A DNA stretch of 13,093 nucleotides from Fidelibacterota bacterium (GCA_024278395.1 JAJRTG010000209.1:1-13093), one strand, 5' to 3'. Shown: positions 1 through 7,978, numbered from the stretch's first letter. Program-made: numbers and translations. The notes: generated from the letters alone by a model not told the origin.

Positions 1-173
1 CTAAAATAGATACGGTCCCGGACGGGTTCAGATTGAGCGGTGAAGGGTGGGGGGAGCCGCTCGACCCGACCCGCCACCGGCCGAAGCTCGAGGTGAAGGG
101 GGTATCCTACGCCGGACTGCGGGTTGAGGAGCGGGACGGGCGCTGGATCGCCCAATGCGTCCTTGATACCTGA
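1..173 (+). CDS. Archease, C-terminal fragment (5' end outside window)
   Basis: This is the last 56 codons of an archease, read in the frame starting at base 3 and ending at TGA 171-173. Archease is a small metal-binding protein that activates the RNA ligase RtcB by promoting its guanylylation and turnover. The fragment shows family C-terminal features: a GEPLDPTRH segment, then VKGVSYAGLRV (the usual form is VKAVTYH-x-L-x-V), then DGRWIAQCVLDT at the end. The near-terminal Asp matches the position of an essential metal-ligand Asp known in archeases. The stop codon lies 10 bases before the rtcB ATG, and the rtcB ribosome binding site starts at the last base of the stop, so the two genes are surely co-transcribed. 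Identification rests on a C-terminal piece only, but the adjacent rtcB makes it solid. The promoter and N-terminal half lie outside the window. Confidence 0.88.
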   Translation, partial: KIDTVPDGFRLSGEGWGEPLDPTRHRPKLEVKGVSYAGLRVEERDGRWIAQCVLDT

Positions 174-180
174 GGAGGGG
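173..180 (+). promoter_or_regulatory. Ribosome binding site of rtcB
   Basis: AGGAGGGG ends 3 bases before the ATG at 184; its AGGAG core (173-177) is 6 bases upstream. This decides the start in favour of ATG 184 over an in-frame TTG at 124 that lies inside the archease gene. The site begins at the final base of the archease stop codon, which suggests translational coupling. Confidence 0.75.
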
Positions 181-183
181 AAG

Positions 184-1638
184 ATGGATGAGGAGTTCGC
201 ACTCGAACAGGTTCAGGAAACGGAGTGGATCCTTCCGAAGACGGGCAAGATGCGCGTCCCCGGGCGGATATTCGCCGATCCGGAGATGATCGAGGACCTG
301 CGTGCGGAGGTGGGCGGGGAGTGGAGCGCTCTCCGCCAGATCAGGAACGTTGCCAGCCTTCCCGGGATCGTGGTAGCGGCGATCGCCCTCTCCGACGTCC
401 ATCCCGGCTACGGGTTCCCGATCGGCGGGATAGGGGCGTTCGATCCGGACGAAGGGGTGGTGGTCGTCGGCGGGGTCGGGTTCGACATCAACTGCGGAGT
501 GCGGTTGATGCGCACCCCTCTCCACCGGGATGAGGTGAAGGACCGTTTGGGGACACTTGCCGATGACCTTTACCGCACCGTCCCCGCGGGCCTCGGCTCA
601 ACAGGAAAGCTCAAGCTCTCGCTCTCCGAGATCGACCGGCTCCTCGTCGCCGGAGCGCGGTACGTGATCGACCGCGGCTACGGGATGGAGGAGGACTTGG
701 AATTCATCGAAGAGCGAGGGGCGATCGCTGGCGCGGACCCGACGGCGGTGAGCCGCCGCGCCAAGGAGCGCCAGTTCCGCCAGGTGGGGACCCTCGGAGC
801 CGGGAACCACTATCTCGAGGTGCAGTACGTGGAGGAGATCTTCGACCAGCCCGCGGCACAGGCCTACGGCCTGCGGGTGGATCAGATCGTCGTGGCGATC
901 CACACCGGCTCCCGCGCCCTCGGCCACCAGATCGGCCAGGACTACCTGAAGGAGATGGAGGTCGCGACGCGCAAGTACGGGATCGAAGTGCCTGAGCTCG
1001 AGCTCGTCTGCGCCCCGATAGAAAGCCCCGAGGGCAAGCGTTATCTGAGCGCCGTCGCGTGCGGGGCGAACTGCGCGTTCGCCAACCGGGAGGTGATCGG
1101 GCACCTGGTGCGCGAGTCCTTCGCCCGCGTCCTCGGGCTGCGGCCGGAGGAAGTGAGGCTCGTCTACGACATCGGACACAACAACGCCAAGTTCGAAGAA
1201 CACGTCGTGGACGGCGAGATACGCACCCTGCTCGTCCACCGCAAGGGCTCGACGCGTGCCTTCGGGCCGGGGCGGGAGGAGTCCCCGGCCCCATACCGAA
1301 AGGTCGGCCATCCGACCCTGGTCGGAGGGACGATGTGGACCGCCTCGTACGTGATGCGCGGGACGGAAGTCGGGATGGAAAAGACGTTCGGAAGCGGGGT
1401 GCACGGTGCTGGTCGGGCCGTCTCCCGACGCAAGGCGGCGAAGCGCTACTTCGGGAAGGAGATCGAACAGGAGATGCGCTCCCGCGGGATCATCCTGCGC
1501 GCCCACTCCATGCGCGGGGTGGCCGAAGAGGCGCCCGGTGCGTACAAGGACGTGGAACGGGTGGTGAAAGCGGCGCAGGCGGCCGGGATCAACCGGCTGG
1601 TCGCCCGCTTGCGCCCCCTTGCGGTGATCAAGGGCTAG
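184..1638 (+). CDS. rtcB: RNA-splicing ligase RtcB
   Basis: RtcB is a GTP- and Mn-dependent ligase that joins RNA 2',3'-cyclic phosphate (or 3'-phosphate) ends to 5'-OH ends. It serves in tRNA splicing in archaea and in RNA repair in bacteria. The 484-residue protein matches the usual length of about 480. Signatures in order: DVHPGYGFPIGG (71-82), GVGFDINCGVR with metal ligands D101 and C104, GAGNHYLEVQ with N208/H209, HTGSR from H240, YDIGHNNAK with H332, HRKGSTRAF, and GSGVHGAGR with H407. By spacing, H407 corresponds to the guanylylated His404 of the Pyrococcus enzyme, so every catalytic residue I can check is present. The residue before H407 is Val, where many homologues have Cys. The gene follows archease directly. 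Its last 11 bases overlap the end of the convergent yvcK gene. Confidence 0.97.
   Translation: MDEEFALEQVQETEWILPKTGKMRVPGRIFADPEMIEDLRAEVGGEWSALRQIRNVASLPGIVVAAIALSDVHPGYGFPIGGIGAFDPDEGVVVVGGVGFDINCGVRLMRTPLHRDEVKDRLGTLADDLYRTVPAGLGSTGKLKLSLSEIDRLLVAGARYVIDRGYGMEEDLEFIEERGAIAGADPTAVSRRAKERQFRQVGTLGAGNHYLEVQYVEEIFDQPAAQAYGLRVDQIVVAIHTGSRALGHQIGQDYLKEMEVATRKYGIEVPELELVCAPIESPEGKRYLSAVACGANCAFANREVIGHLVRESFARVLGLRPEEVRLVYDIGHNNAKFEEHVVDGEIRTLLVHRKGSTRAFGPGREESPAPYRKVGHPTLVGGTMWTASYVMRGTEVGMEKTFGSGVHGAGRAVSRRKAAKRYFGKEIEQEMRSRGIILRAHSMRGVAEEAPGAYKDVERVVKAAQAAGINRLVARLRPLAVIKG
1616..1634. other. Inverted repeat at the convergent rtcB/yvcK gene ends
   Basis: CCCTTG (1616-1621) and CAAGGG (1629-1634) form a perfect 6-bp stem around a 7-base loop. 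The repeat straddles the zone where rtcB and yvcK overlap tail to tail. There is no T-run on either side, so it is not a canonical intrinsic terminator. It could slow polymerase from either direction, or be chance within coding sequence. Confidence 0.3.
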
Positions 1639-2935
1639 CCTGGTGGTGCGAGAAGGCGCGGGAGTTCTCGACGATCGCCCGCGCCAGCTTCTTCGGGTCG
1701 TGCTTGACGGTCAGCTTTCCCTCGAGCTGCGCCGTCCCGATGAGATCGGCGCGGATCACCGTCAACCCGTATTCGTTGTCGTCCCGAATGTCGTCCTCGA
1801 CCGGGGCCGCGCGCTCCTCCTGATACCCGGCGAGGATCTCCTTCGGCGGGAGGGCATCGTTAACCAGTATGCTGTCGAATGAACGGACCGAGATGTATTG
1901 ATCGAGGACGCGGAGGTGGTCGCACAGGGTGAACCCGTCGGTCTCCCCGGGCTGGGTCATCAGATTCGCCACGAGCATCTTCTCCGCGGGAGCCTTCTCG
2001 ATCTCGTCCGATATACCGTCTACGAGCAGGTTCGGGATGATGCTTGTGAACAGGCTTCCCGGGCCGAGAAGGATCAGATCGGCGCGGGAGATCGCCTCCA
2101 GGACCTTCTCGTACGGCTTGACGTTTTCGGCGGCGAGGGCGATCTCCTCGATCCTCCTCGGATCGGCGCTTATCCTGCTCTCCCCCTCCAGCCGCTCCCC
2201 GTCCTCCATGCGCGCGACGAGATGGGTCTTGGTGAGGGTGGCGGGGAGCACCTCCCCGCGGATGGCGAGGACCTGGCTCATCGCCTCGATCGCCCGGTCG
2301 AACCCCCCCGTCGCCTGCTCCAGCCCGACCAGGAGCAGGTTGCCCAGAGAATGCCCGGCGAGCTCCCCCCCGCCGCGGAACCTGTGCTGAAGGAGCTCGG
2401 CCATTCGTTCCTCGTCGGCGGCCAACGCGAGGATGCAGTTCCGCACGTCTCCCGGAGGGAGGACGTCGAGCTCGGCGCGCAGCCTTCCCGAGCTCCCCCC
2501 GTCGTCCATCACCGTGACCACGGCGGTGATGTTCGCCGTCTTCTCCTTCAGTCCGCGCAGCAGGGTGGAGAGTCCGGTCCCGCCCCCGAGGGCGACGACC
2601 CGGGGTCCCCGCTCGAGGAGCCGGGTGCGGAAGATCATGTCGGATGGCTTCTCCCGTCTGCCCGGTGCGACCCCGCGGGCGATCGAGCGGACGAGCCGGT
2701 TCAGCCCGAGCCCGAATCCGAATATCCCGAGGATCATGGCAAGGGAGACGATCACCCCGCGGGCGGTGGGGCTCTTCGGGAGGAGCTCGTACAGCCGCCG
2801 CACCCGCTCCGCGCCGATCACCTCCAACAATCCGAGGACGAAGACCCCCATCGACGCGAGGGAGAGGAGCACCCATCGCTTGATCTGCATTCCGGGGTAG
2901 AGCCAGCGCAGCCCTCCGGGGAGCCTGAGCTTCAT
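1628..2935 (-). CDS. yvcK: YvcK/CofD-like UDP-sugar-binding regulator with N-terminal membrane anchor
   Basis: This is a 435-residue member of the YvcK (UPF0052, gluconeogenesis factor) family. YvcK proteins bind UDP-GlcNAc and in Bacillus are needed for growth on gluconeogenic carbon and for normal shape; they share the fold of the F420 enzyme CofD. The core begins near residue 112 with VVALGGGTGLSTLLRGLK, followed by VTVMDDGGSSGRLR (141-153), PPGDVRNC (160-167), GHSLGNLLL (194-202), ADLILLGPGSLFTSIIPNLL and VANLMTQPGETDGFT. Residues 1-100 form an extension with two likely transmembrane helices (about 20-41 and 60-80), absent from the roughly 317-residue Bacillus protein but seen in other lineages. 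The start ATG overlaps the dnaE stop as ATGA, with a GGGGGGAG site upstream. It is the last gene of the eno operon. CofD itself is unlikely because no F420 genes are nearby. Confidence 0.9.
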   Translation of the reverse strand: MKLRLPGGLRWLYPGMQIKRWVLLSLASMGVFVLGLLEVIGAERVRRLYELLPKSPTARGVIVSLAMILGIFGFGLGLNRLVRSIARGVAPGRREKPSDMIFRTRLLERGPRVVALGGGTGLSTLLRGLKEKTANITAVVTVMDDGGSSGRLRAELDVLPPGDVRNCILALAADEERMAELLQHRFRGGGELAGHSLGNLLLVGLEQATGGFDRAIEAMSQVLAIRGEVLPATLTKTHLVARMEDGERLEGESRISADPRRIEEIALAAENVKPYEKVLEAISRADLILLGPGSLFTSIIPNLLVDGISDEIEKAPAEKMLVANLMTQPGETDGFTLCDHLRVLDQYISVRSFDSILVNDALPPKEILAGYQEERAAPVEDDIRDDNEYGLTVIRADLIGTAQLEGKLTVKHDPKKLARAIVENSRAFSHHQASP

Positions 2936-5900
2936 CCCGTTCTCCCCCCGGTTACGAGCTTGACCCGCCCTTCCCCGAGGATCTCCGTCAGGGCCTGCCG
3001 GAGCCGTTCCGACCCTGAGACCCGGAAGCGCTCAGCGGCGAGGACCTCGATTCCGGCGCCGTCGTCCGTCTCCACCCGGAAGAGGACCGGCAGATCTCCG
3101 TTCTCCTTCATGAGGCGCTCCGCAAGTTCGTTAAGCCTGTCGGGGAGGACCTCCTCCTCCTTCAGGCTGATCACAAGCAGGGCACTCCCCCGCTTTGAGA
3201 GCTCGTTGAGCGGGAATACCTCCTGTACGACCAGGTTCGGGGTCCCGTTGCGCACCCCGGAGAGGACGCGCATCCCGACGAGCTCGTCCACCGCGAGGAG
3301 CCTACCGGACGCCTCCAGGACCCGGGGGAAGACCGTCGCCTCCACCTCCCCCCGGTCGTCCTCGATCGTGACGAACGCCATCGGATCACCGTTCTTCGTC
3401 GCGATCTTGCGGAGGGCCTTGATCCTCCCGCCGATGAGCGCCTCGCTCCCCTCCGGGAGGGAGGCGACCGCGGTGAGGGGGGTCGCGTAGAGGGATAGGG
3501 TGTCGCGGTGGCGGTCGAGGGGGTGGGCGCTCACGTAGAGTCCGAGGAGCTCCCGCTCAAACGTGAGGAGCTCCTCCTGGGAGAACTCGTCCGTCGGGAC
3601 ACCGGGATCGACCGGGAGTGCGTCCGTCACCTCGAAGAACGAGCGCTGTCCGCTCACCCGCTCACGGCGGGTGAGCTGCATCAGTTCAATCCCCTCGGAG
3701 AGGCGGGCGAGCAATCCCTTACGCGTGTGCCCGAGGGAGTCGAACGCCCCCGCCTTGATCAGCGCCTCCAGCGCCTCCCGGTCGACCCCGTCCCCGTCCA
3801 CCCTGCGGCACAGGTCGAAGAACGACTTGTACCCGTCCCCGCGGGCGGCGATGATCCGCGCGATCGCCCCGAGCCCGACGTGCTTGATCGCCCCGAGCCC
3901 GAACCGGATCCGCCCCTCGGCCACCGGGGTGAAGTCCCGCTCGCTCTCGTTGATGTCCGGCGGGAGGACCTCGATCCCCATCTCCTTGCACTCGCCGATG
4001 TATTCGGCGACCTTGTCCGTGTCCCCCTGCACGCTCGAGAGCAGGCTCGCCATGAAGTGGGTCGGGTAATGGGCCTTGAGGTAAGCGGTCCAGTAGGAGA
4101 CGAAGGCATAAGCGGTGGTGTGCGACTTGTTGAACCCGTAGCGGGAGAACTTCTCCATCTCGGCGAACGTCTGGGTCGCCTTGTCGCGCGGGATCCCGTT
4201 GGCGACGCACCCTTCGATGAACTTCTCCCGGAGGCTCGCCATGATCTCCTTCTTCTTCTTCCCCATCGCCTTTCGCAGGATGTCCGCCTCGGCGAGCGAG
4301 AAGCCGGCCAGCTTCTGCGCCATCAGCATAAGTTGGTCCTGATAGATGGGAAGGCCGTACGTATCGGCGAGGACCTCCCGCAGGCTCGGATGGGGATAGG
4401 TTACCGGCCGACGGCCGTGGCGGCGCTCCACGTACTCGTCCGTCATCCCGCTCTCGAGCGGGCCGAGGCGGTACAGGGCGAGGAGCGCGATCAGGTCATC
4501 GAACCGGTCCGGCTGGACCCGCTTGATCAGCCCGGTCATCCCCGAGCTCTCCAGCTGGAAGATCCCGGCCGTCTTCCCCTCCCTGAGCAGTGCGAACGTC
4601 TTTTCATCGTCGAGCGGGACCTTATCGAGGTCGACTTCGATCCCGGCCCGGGCGCGCAGGGACCGGCAGGTGTCGTCGATCAGGGTCAGGTTCCGCAGCC
4701 CGAGGAAGTCGAACTTCAACAGCCCGACCGCCTCGACGTCGGTCATGTCGTACTGGGTGACGCACTCCCCGTCGGTGAGCCGGAGGAGCGGGACGTGGTT
4801 TATCAGGGCGTCCGGGGCGATAACCACCCCGGCGGCGTGGGTGGAGGTGTTGCGGGAGAGCCCCTCGAGACGCAGGCCGATGTCGATGATCTGACGCACC
4901 TTCTCGTCCGACTCGTACAGCTCGCGCAGCTCGGCCACCTTCTCCACCGCGACCTTCAGCCGGTATCCGAACGGGATCAGTTTCGCCAGCCGGTCGGTGA
5001 CCGCGTACGGGACGCCGAGCACCCGTCCCACGTCCCGCACCACGCTGCGGGCGGCCATCCGGTCGTAGGTCGCGATCTGGGCCATCTTCTCTTTGCCGTA
5101 TTTGTTCTGAACGTACTGGATCACCCGGTCGCGGCCGCGCACGCAGAAGTCGATGTCGAAGTCCGGCATGCTGATCCGCTCCGGGTTGAGGAACCGCTCG
5201 AAGATCAGGTTGTACTTGAGGGGATCGACGCGGGTGATTCCGAGGGAATAGGCGACGAGGCTCCCGGCGGCCGATCCCCTCCCCGGTCCGACCGGGATCC
5301 CCTCCTCGCGTGCGAACCGGACGAAGTCCCACACGATCAGGAAATAGGTGGCGTAGTTCATCCGCTCGATCACGGAAAGTTCGTATTCGAGCCGCTCCTT
5401 CACCTTTCCGTCCACCTTCCCGTAGCGCTCCTCCGCCCCCCGGTACGCCAGCCTGCGCAGATAGGAGTTCGGGTCGGACTCCCCTTCCGGGAGGACGAAC
5501 GGGGGGATCATCGTGTGGCCGAACGGGATCTCGAGGTTGCACCGGTCGGCGATGGCACGGGTGTTCTCGATCGCCTCCGGGACATCGGCGAAGAGCTCCT
5601 CCATCTCGTCCCCGCAGCGGAAGTGGTAGCCGTCCCCGTCGAACGTGCAGTGATCCGGATCGGACAGGGTCTTGTTCGCGCGGATGTTGAGCAGCACCTC
5701 GTGGGCGAGGCGATCCTCCGGCGCCAGGTAGTGGACGTCGTTCGTCGCGACGAGGGGGAGGGAGAGATTCCGCGCCAGGGTAACGAGCTTTTCCCGCAGG
5801 GCCTTCCCCCGGGCGGTCCCGTGGTCCTGCAGCTCGATGAAGAAGTTTCCCTTCCCGAATATCGCGGCGTATTCGAGGGCCGCTTTTTCCGCCTTCTTCT

Positions 5901-6354
5901 CTTTCCCCGCCGTGAGGAGACGGGGGATCTCCCCGCTCTCGCAGGCGGACAGGGCGATCAGCCCTTCGTGATGCTCGTGGAGGAGCTCCTTGTCCGCCCG
6001 CGGCTTGTAGTAGAACCCCTCGGTGTGGGCCCGGCTGACGATCGTGATCAGGTTGCGATAGCCGACCTCGTTCTCCGCGAGGAGGACCAGATGGTGGTAG
6101 CGTGCCCCCTGCTGCGGGCTGCGATCGCCGCGTCTGCCGGGGGCGAGGTAGACCTCACAGCCGATGATCGGCTTTATCCCCCGCTTCTTTGCGGCGCGGT
6201 AGAACTTCACCGCCCCACTCATCACCCCGTGGTCGGTGAGCGCGAGGGCATCCATCCCGCATGCGGCCGCCCGGTCGAGGAGGTCGGAGATCCTGCAGGA
6301 TGAGTCGAGCAGGCTGTATTCAGAGTGCGTGTGCAGATGGACGAACCCGGACAT
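2932..6354 (-). CDS. dnaE: DNA polymerase III alpha subunit
   Basis: This is the replicative DNA polymerase, 1140 residues against 1160 in E. coli. An N-terminal PHP domain (about 1-280) keeps the apparent metal-ligand set: H8, H10, D17, H42 (TDHG), E67 (GCE), H87/88, C138, D206 and H208 (NDVH). The polymerase core carries PDFDIDFC with D400 and D402, a third catalytic Asp D549 in KFDFLGLR, GPGRGSAAGSLV (357-367), and the FNKSHTTAYA finger motif (741-750). GQRSFF (902-907) resembles a sliding-clamp-binding motif. An OB fold spans about 970-1050, followed by a short C-terminal domain. I chose ATG 6354, which overlaps the ftsB-like stop as TGATG and follows AAGGGGGAG; a GTG at 6357 adds one residue and is possible. 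The 3' end overlaps yvcK by 4 bases. It is DnaE-type, not PolC: no exonuclease insertion interrupts the PHP domain. Confidence 0.98.
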   Translation of the reverse strand: MSGFVHLHTHSEYSLLDSSCRISDLLDRAAACGMDALALTDHGVMSGAVKFYRAAKKRGIKPIIGCEVYLAPGRRGDRSPQQGARYHHLVLLAENEVGYRNLITIVSRAHTEGFYYKPRADKELLHEHHEGLIALSACESGEIPRLLTAGKEKKAEKAALEYAAIFGKGNFFIELQDHGTARGKALREKLVTLARNLSLPLVATNDVHYLAPEDRLAHEVLLNIRANKTLSDPDHCTFDGDGYHFRCGDEMEELFADVPEAIENTRAIADRCNLEIPFGHTMIPPFVLPEGESDPNSYLRRLAYRGAEERYGKVDGKVKERLEYELSVIERMNYATYFLIVWDFVRFAREEGIPVGPGRGSAAGSLVAYSLGITRVDPLKYNLIFERFLNPERISMPDFDIDFCVRGRDRVIQYVQNKYGKEKMAQIATYDRMAARSVVRDVGRVLGVPYAVTDRLAKLIPFGYRLKVAVEKVAELRELYESDEKVRQIIDIGLRLEGLSRNTSTHAAGVVIAPDALINHVPLLRLTDGECVTQYDMTDVEAVGLLKFDFLGLRNLTLIDDTCRSLRARAGIEVDLDKVPLDDEKTFALLREGKTAGIFQLESSGMTGLIKRVQPDRFDDLIALLALYRLGPLESGMTDEYVERRHGRRPVTYPHPSLREVLADTYGLPIYQDQLMLMAQKLAGFSLAEADILRKAMGKKKKEIMASLREKFIEGCVANGIPRDKATQTFAEMEKFSRYGFNKSHTTAYAFVSYWTAYLKAHYPTHFMASLLSSVQGDTDKVAEYIGECKEMGIEVLPPDINESERDFTPVAEGRIRFGLGAIKHVGLGAIARIIAARGDGYKSFFDLCRRVDGDGVDREALEALIKAGAFDSLGHTRKGLLARLSEGIELMQLTRRERVSGQRSFFEVTDALPVDPGVPTDEFSQEELLTFERELLGLYVSAHPLDRHRDTLSLYATPLTAVASLPEGSEALIGGRIKALRKIATKNGDPMAFVTIEDDRGEVEATVFPRVLEASGRLLAVDELVGMRVLSGVRNGTPNLVVQEVFPLNELSKRGSALLVISLKEEEVLPDRLNELAERLMKENGDLPVLFRVETDDGAGIEVLAAERFRVSGSERLRQALTEILGEGRVKLVTGGRTG

Positions 6355-6677
6355 CACTCCCCCTTCAGGAAGATGACCTTCTCTTCCCCGGGTTTCACCA
6401 GCCCGAGCTCCTTGCGTGCGAGATATTCGATCGTCGCCGGATCGTCGGCATGGGCGAGCCTGTCGCGGAGCTCACCCTGCACCACGAGGGCGGCCTGCTC
6501 CTCCTGGGTGATGCGGGAGATCTCGGCGTGCAGGTGTCGGATCTCGAGGAAGCGGTCGATGTAGAGGAAGGAGAGGAGCCCGACGAGCATCAACACGGCG
6601 ATGAGAACGATCCGTCTTCCCCAACGCGGCCGCGCGACACCTACCGGCGCTAGTCCGCTGTCCTCTCCTCCCCTCAT
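6354..6677 (-). CDS. FtsB/DivIC-family septum formation initiator
   Basis: This is a 107-residue bitopic protein. It has a cytoplasmic N-terminus rich in Gly and Arg (1-22), one transmembrane helix (about 23-40), a coiled-coil stretch (about 42-75), and a conserved tail DDPATIEYLARKELGLVKPG (78-97) followed by EEKVIFL. This layout is characteristic of FtsB/DivIC, which joins FtsL and FtsQ (DivIB) in the divisome and helps trigger septal peptidoglycan synthesis. Linkage to eno is also seen in Proteobacteria, where ftsB follows eno. The ATG at 6677 follows GGGGGAAG and lies 20 bases beyond the eno stop; longer upstream in-frame starts would run into eno and are rejected. Its TGA overlaps the dnaE ATG by one base. 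FtsB and DivIC cannot be told apart here. I see no FtsL partner in the window. Confidence 0.88.
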   Translation of the reverse strand: MRGGEDSGLAPVGVARPRWGRRIVLIAVLMLVGLLSFLYIDRFLEIRHLHAEISRITQEEQAALVVQGELRDRLAHADDPATIEYLARKELGLVKPGEEKVIFLKGE

Positions 6678-6697
6678 CTTCCCCCGCTGGTTTTGCT

Positions 6698-7978
6698 CTA
6701 CGGTCGGAACCGGGCCGGCCAATCCGCCAGCCGCAGCTCGTACTCCTCCTCGATCCGGATCAGTCGGTTGTACTTCGCCACCCGCTCGGAGCGGGAGATG
6801 GAACCGCTCTTCAACTGCCCGCACGCCGTCCCGGTGGCCAGATCGGCGATCGAGGTGTCCTCGGTCTCCCCGGAGCGGTGCGAGACGACGCAGGTGTACC
6901 CGGCGGAATGGGCGAGATCCATCGTCTCCAGGGTCTCGGTGACCGTTCCGATCTGGTTCAGCTTGATCAGGATCGAGTTGGCGATCCCCATGTCGATCCC
7001 CCGCTGCAGGAGCTTGGGATTGGTGACGAAGTTGTCATCCCCCACGATCTGGATCTTGCTCCCCAGTCGATTGGTGATCAGCTGCCAGCCTGCGTCGTCG
7101 CCCTCGGCAAGCCCGTCCTCAATCGAGATGATCGGATACTCCTCAACCCACTTCTCATAGATTGCGACGAGTTCATCCGCGGGGAGCATCTCCACCTGCC
7201 CGGAGACGGTGAACCGGTACTTCCCGTCGGCGAAGAAGCTCGACGCCGCCGAGTCGAAGGCCAACGCCACGTCTTCACCGGGCCGGTAGCCGGTCTTCTC
7301 GATCGCCTCCACGAGGAGCTTGAGCGCCTCCTCGTTCTCGTTCAGGTTCGGGGCGAATCCCCCCTCGTCTCCGACCGCGGTGGAAAGACTCCGCTCCTTC
7401 AGGATCCCCTTCAGCGTGTGAAAGACCTCGGAGCAGGCGCGGATCGCGTCGCGGATCGTGTCCGGCCCGATCGGAACGATCATAAATTCCTGGATATCGA
7501 CGTTGTTGTCCGCGTGTTCTCCTCCGTTGAGAACGTTCATCATCGGGCGGGGCAGGAGCGGCTCCCGCGCACCGGCGATGTAGCGGAAGAGCGGAATCTC
7601 CAGGCTGTCCGCCGCTGCGCGCGCCACCGCAAGGGAGGCGCCGAGGATGGCGTTTGCCCCGAGCATGCTCTTGTTCTCCGTTCCGTCGAGGGAGATCAAC
7701 AGCCGGTCGATCTTCGCCTGGGCAAGGGCGTCCTGCCCGATGAGAGCGGGTGCGATCTCGTCGATCACGTTCTTGACCGCCTTCTGGACCCCGCGGCCGT
7801 GGAAGCGCTTCGGATCGCCGTCGCGCAGTTCGAGCGCCTCGCGCGTCCCCTTGGAGGCGCCGGATGGGATCGCCGCCCGCCCGAACGCCCCGTCCTCGAG
7901 CCACACATCGACCTCGATCGTCGGATTGCCGCGCGAATCGAGGATTTCCCGCGCCGTTATGTCTTCAATCAGTACCAT
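6698..7978 (-). CDS. eno: Enolase (phosphopyruvate hydratase)
   Basis: Enolase interconverts 2-phosphoglycerate and phosphoenolpyruvate in glycolysis and gluconeogenesis; in many bacteria it also sits in the RNA degradosome. The 426-residue length is typical. Visible motifs: DSRGNPTIEV (14-23), the mobile loop PSGASKG (38-44), GDEGGFAPN with E205, metal ligands D242, E287 (SIEDGL) and D314 (GDD), the family signature ILIKLNQIGTVTET (336-349) with catalytic K339, SHRSGETED (366-374) and K390. The loop has Lys at 43 where the usual form is SGASTG. ATG 7978 was chosen because AGGAGGT lies 5 bases upstream and homologues start in the same place; an in-frame extension to 8035 runs through the promoter. 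It is the first gene of the eno-ftsB-dnaE-yvcK operon. Confidence 0.98.
   Translation of the reverse strand: MVLIEDITAREILDSRGNPTIEVDVWLEDGAFGRAAIPSGASKGTREALELRDGDPKRFHGRGVQKAVKNVIDEIAPALIGQDALAQAKIDRLLISLDGTENKSMLGANAILGASLAVARAAADSLEIPLFRYIAGAREPLLPRPMMNVLNGGEHADNNVDIQEFMIVPIGPDTIRDAIRACSEVFHTLKGILKERSLSTAVGDEGGFAPNLNENEEALKLLVEAIEKTGYRPGEDVALAFDSAASSFFADGKYRFTVSGQVEMLPADELVAIYEKWVEEYPIISIEDGLAEGDDAGWQLITNRLGSKIQIVGDDNFVTNPKLLQRGIDMGIANSILIKLNQIGTVTETLETMDLAHSAGYTCVVSHRSGETEDTSIADLATGTACGQLKSGSISRSERVAKYNRLIRIEEEYELRLADWPARFRP

Noticed and set aside
124..183. Upstream TTG start that would lengthen RtcB by 20 residues
   Set aside because: It lies inside the archease gene. The extra residues do not resemble RtcB, and the strong ribosome binding site is placed for ATG 184.
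1898..3490. A plus-strand open frame of 530 codons opposite yvcK and the dnaE 3' end
   Set aside because: It is antisense to two clear genes, low in complexity and spans their junction. It is a codon-bias artefact.
3508..6303. A plus-strand open frame of about 930 codons opposite dnaE
   Set aside because: It lies wholly antisense to a well-supported dnaE. Its translation is rich in Arg, Pro, Gly, Val and Glu with no recognisable domain. GC-rich codon use on the other strand removes stops and creates such frames.
6678..6824. Longer N-terminus for the FtsB-like protein
   Set aside because: It would overlap the end of eno. The extra 49 residues are low-complexity and FtsB/DivIC proteins are normally about 100 residues.
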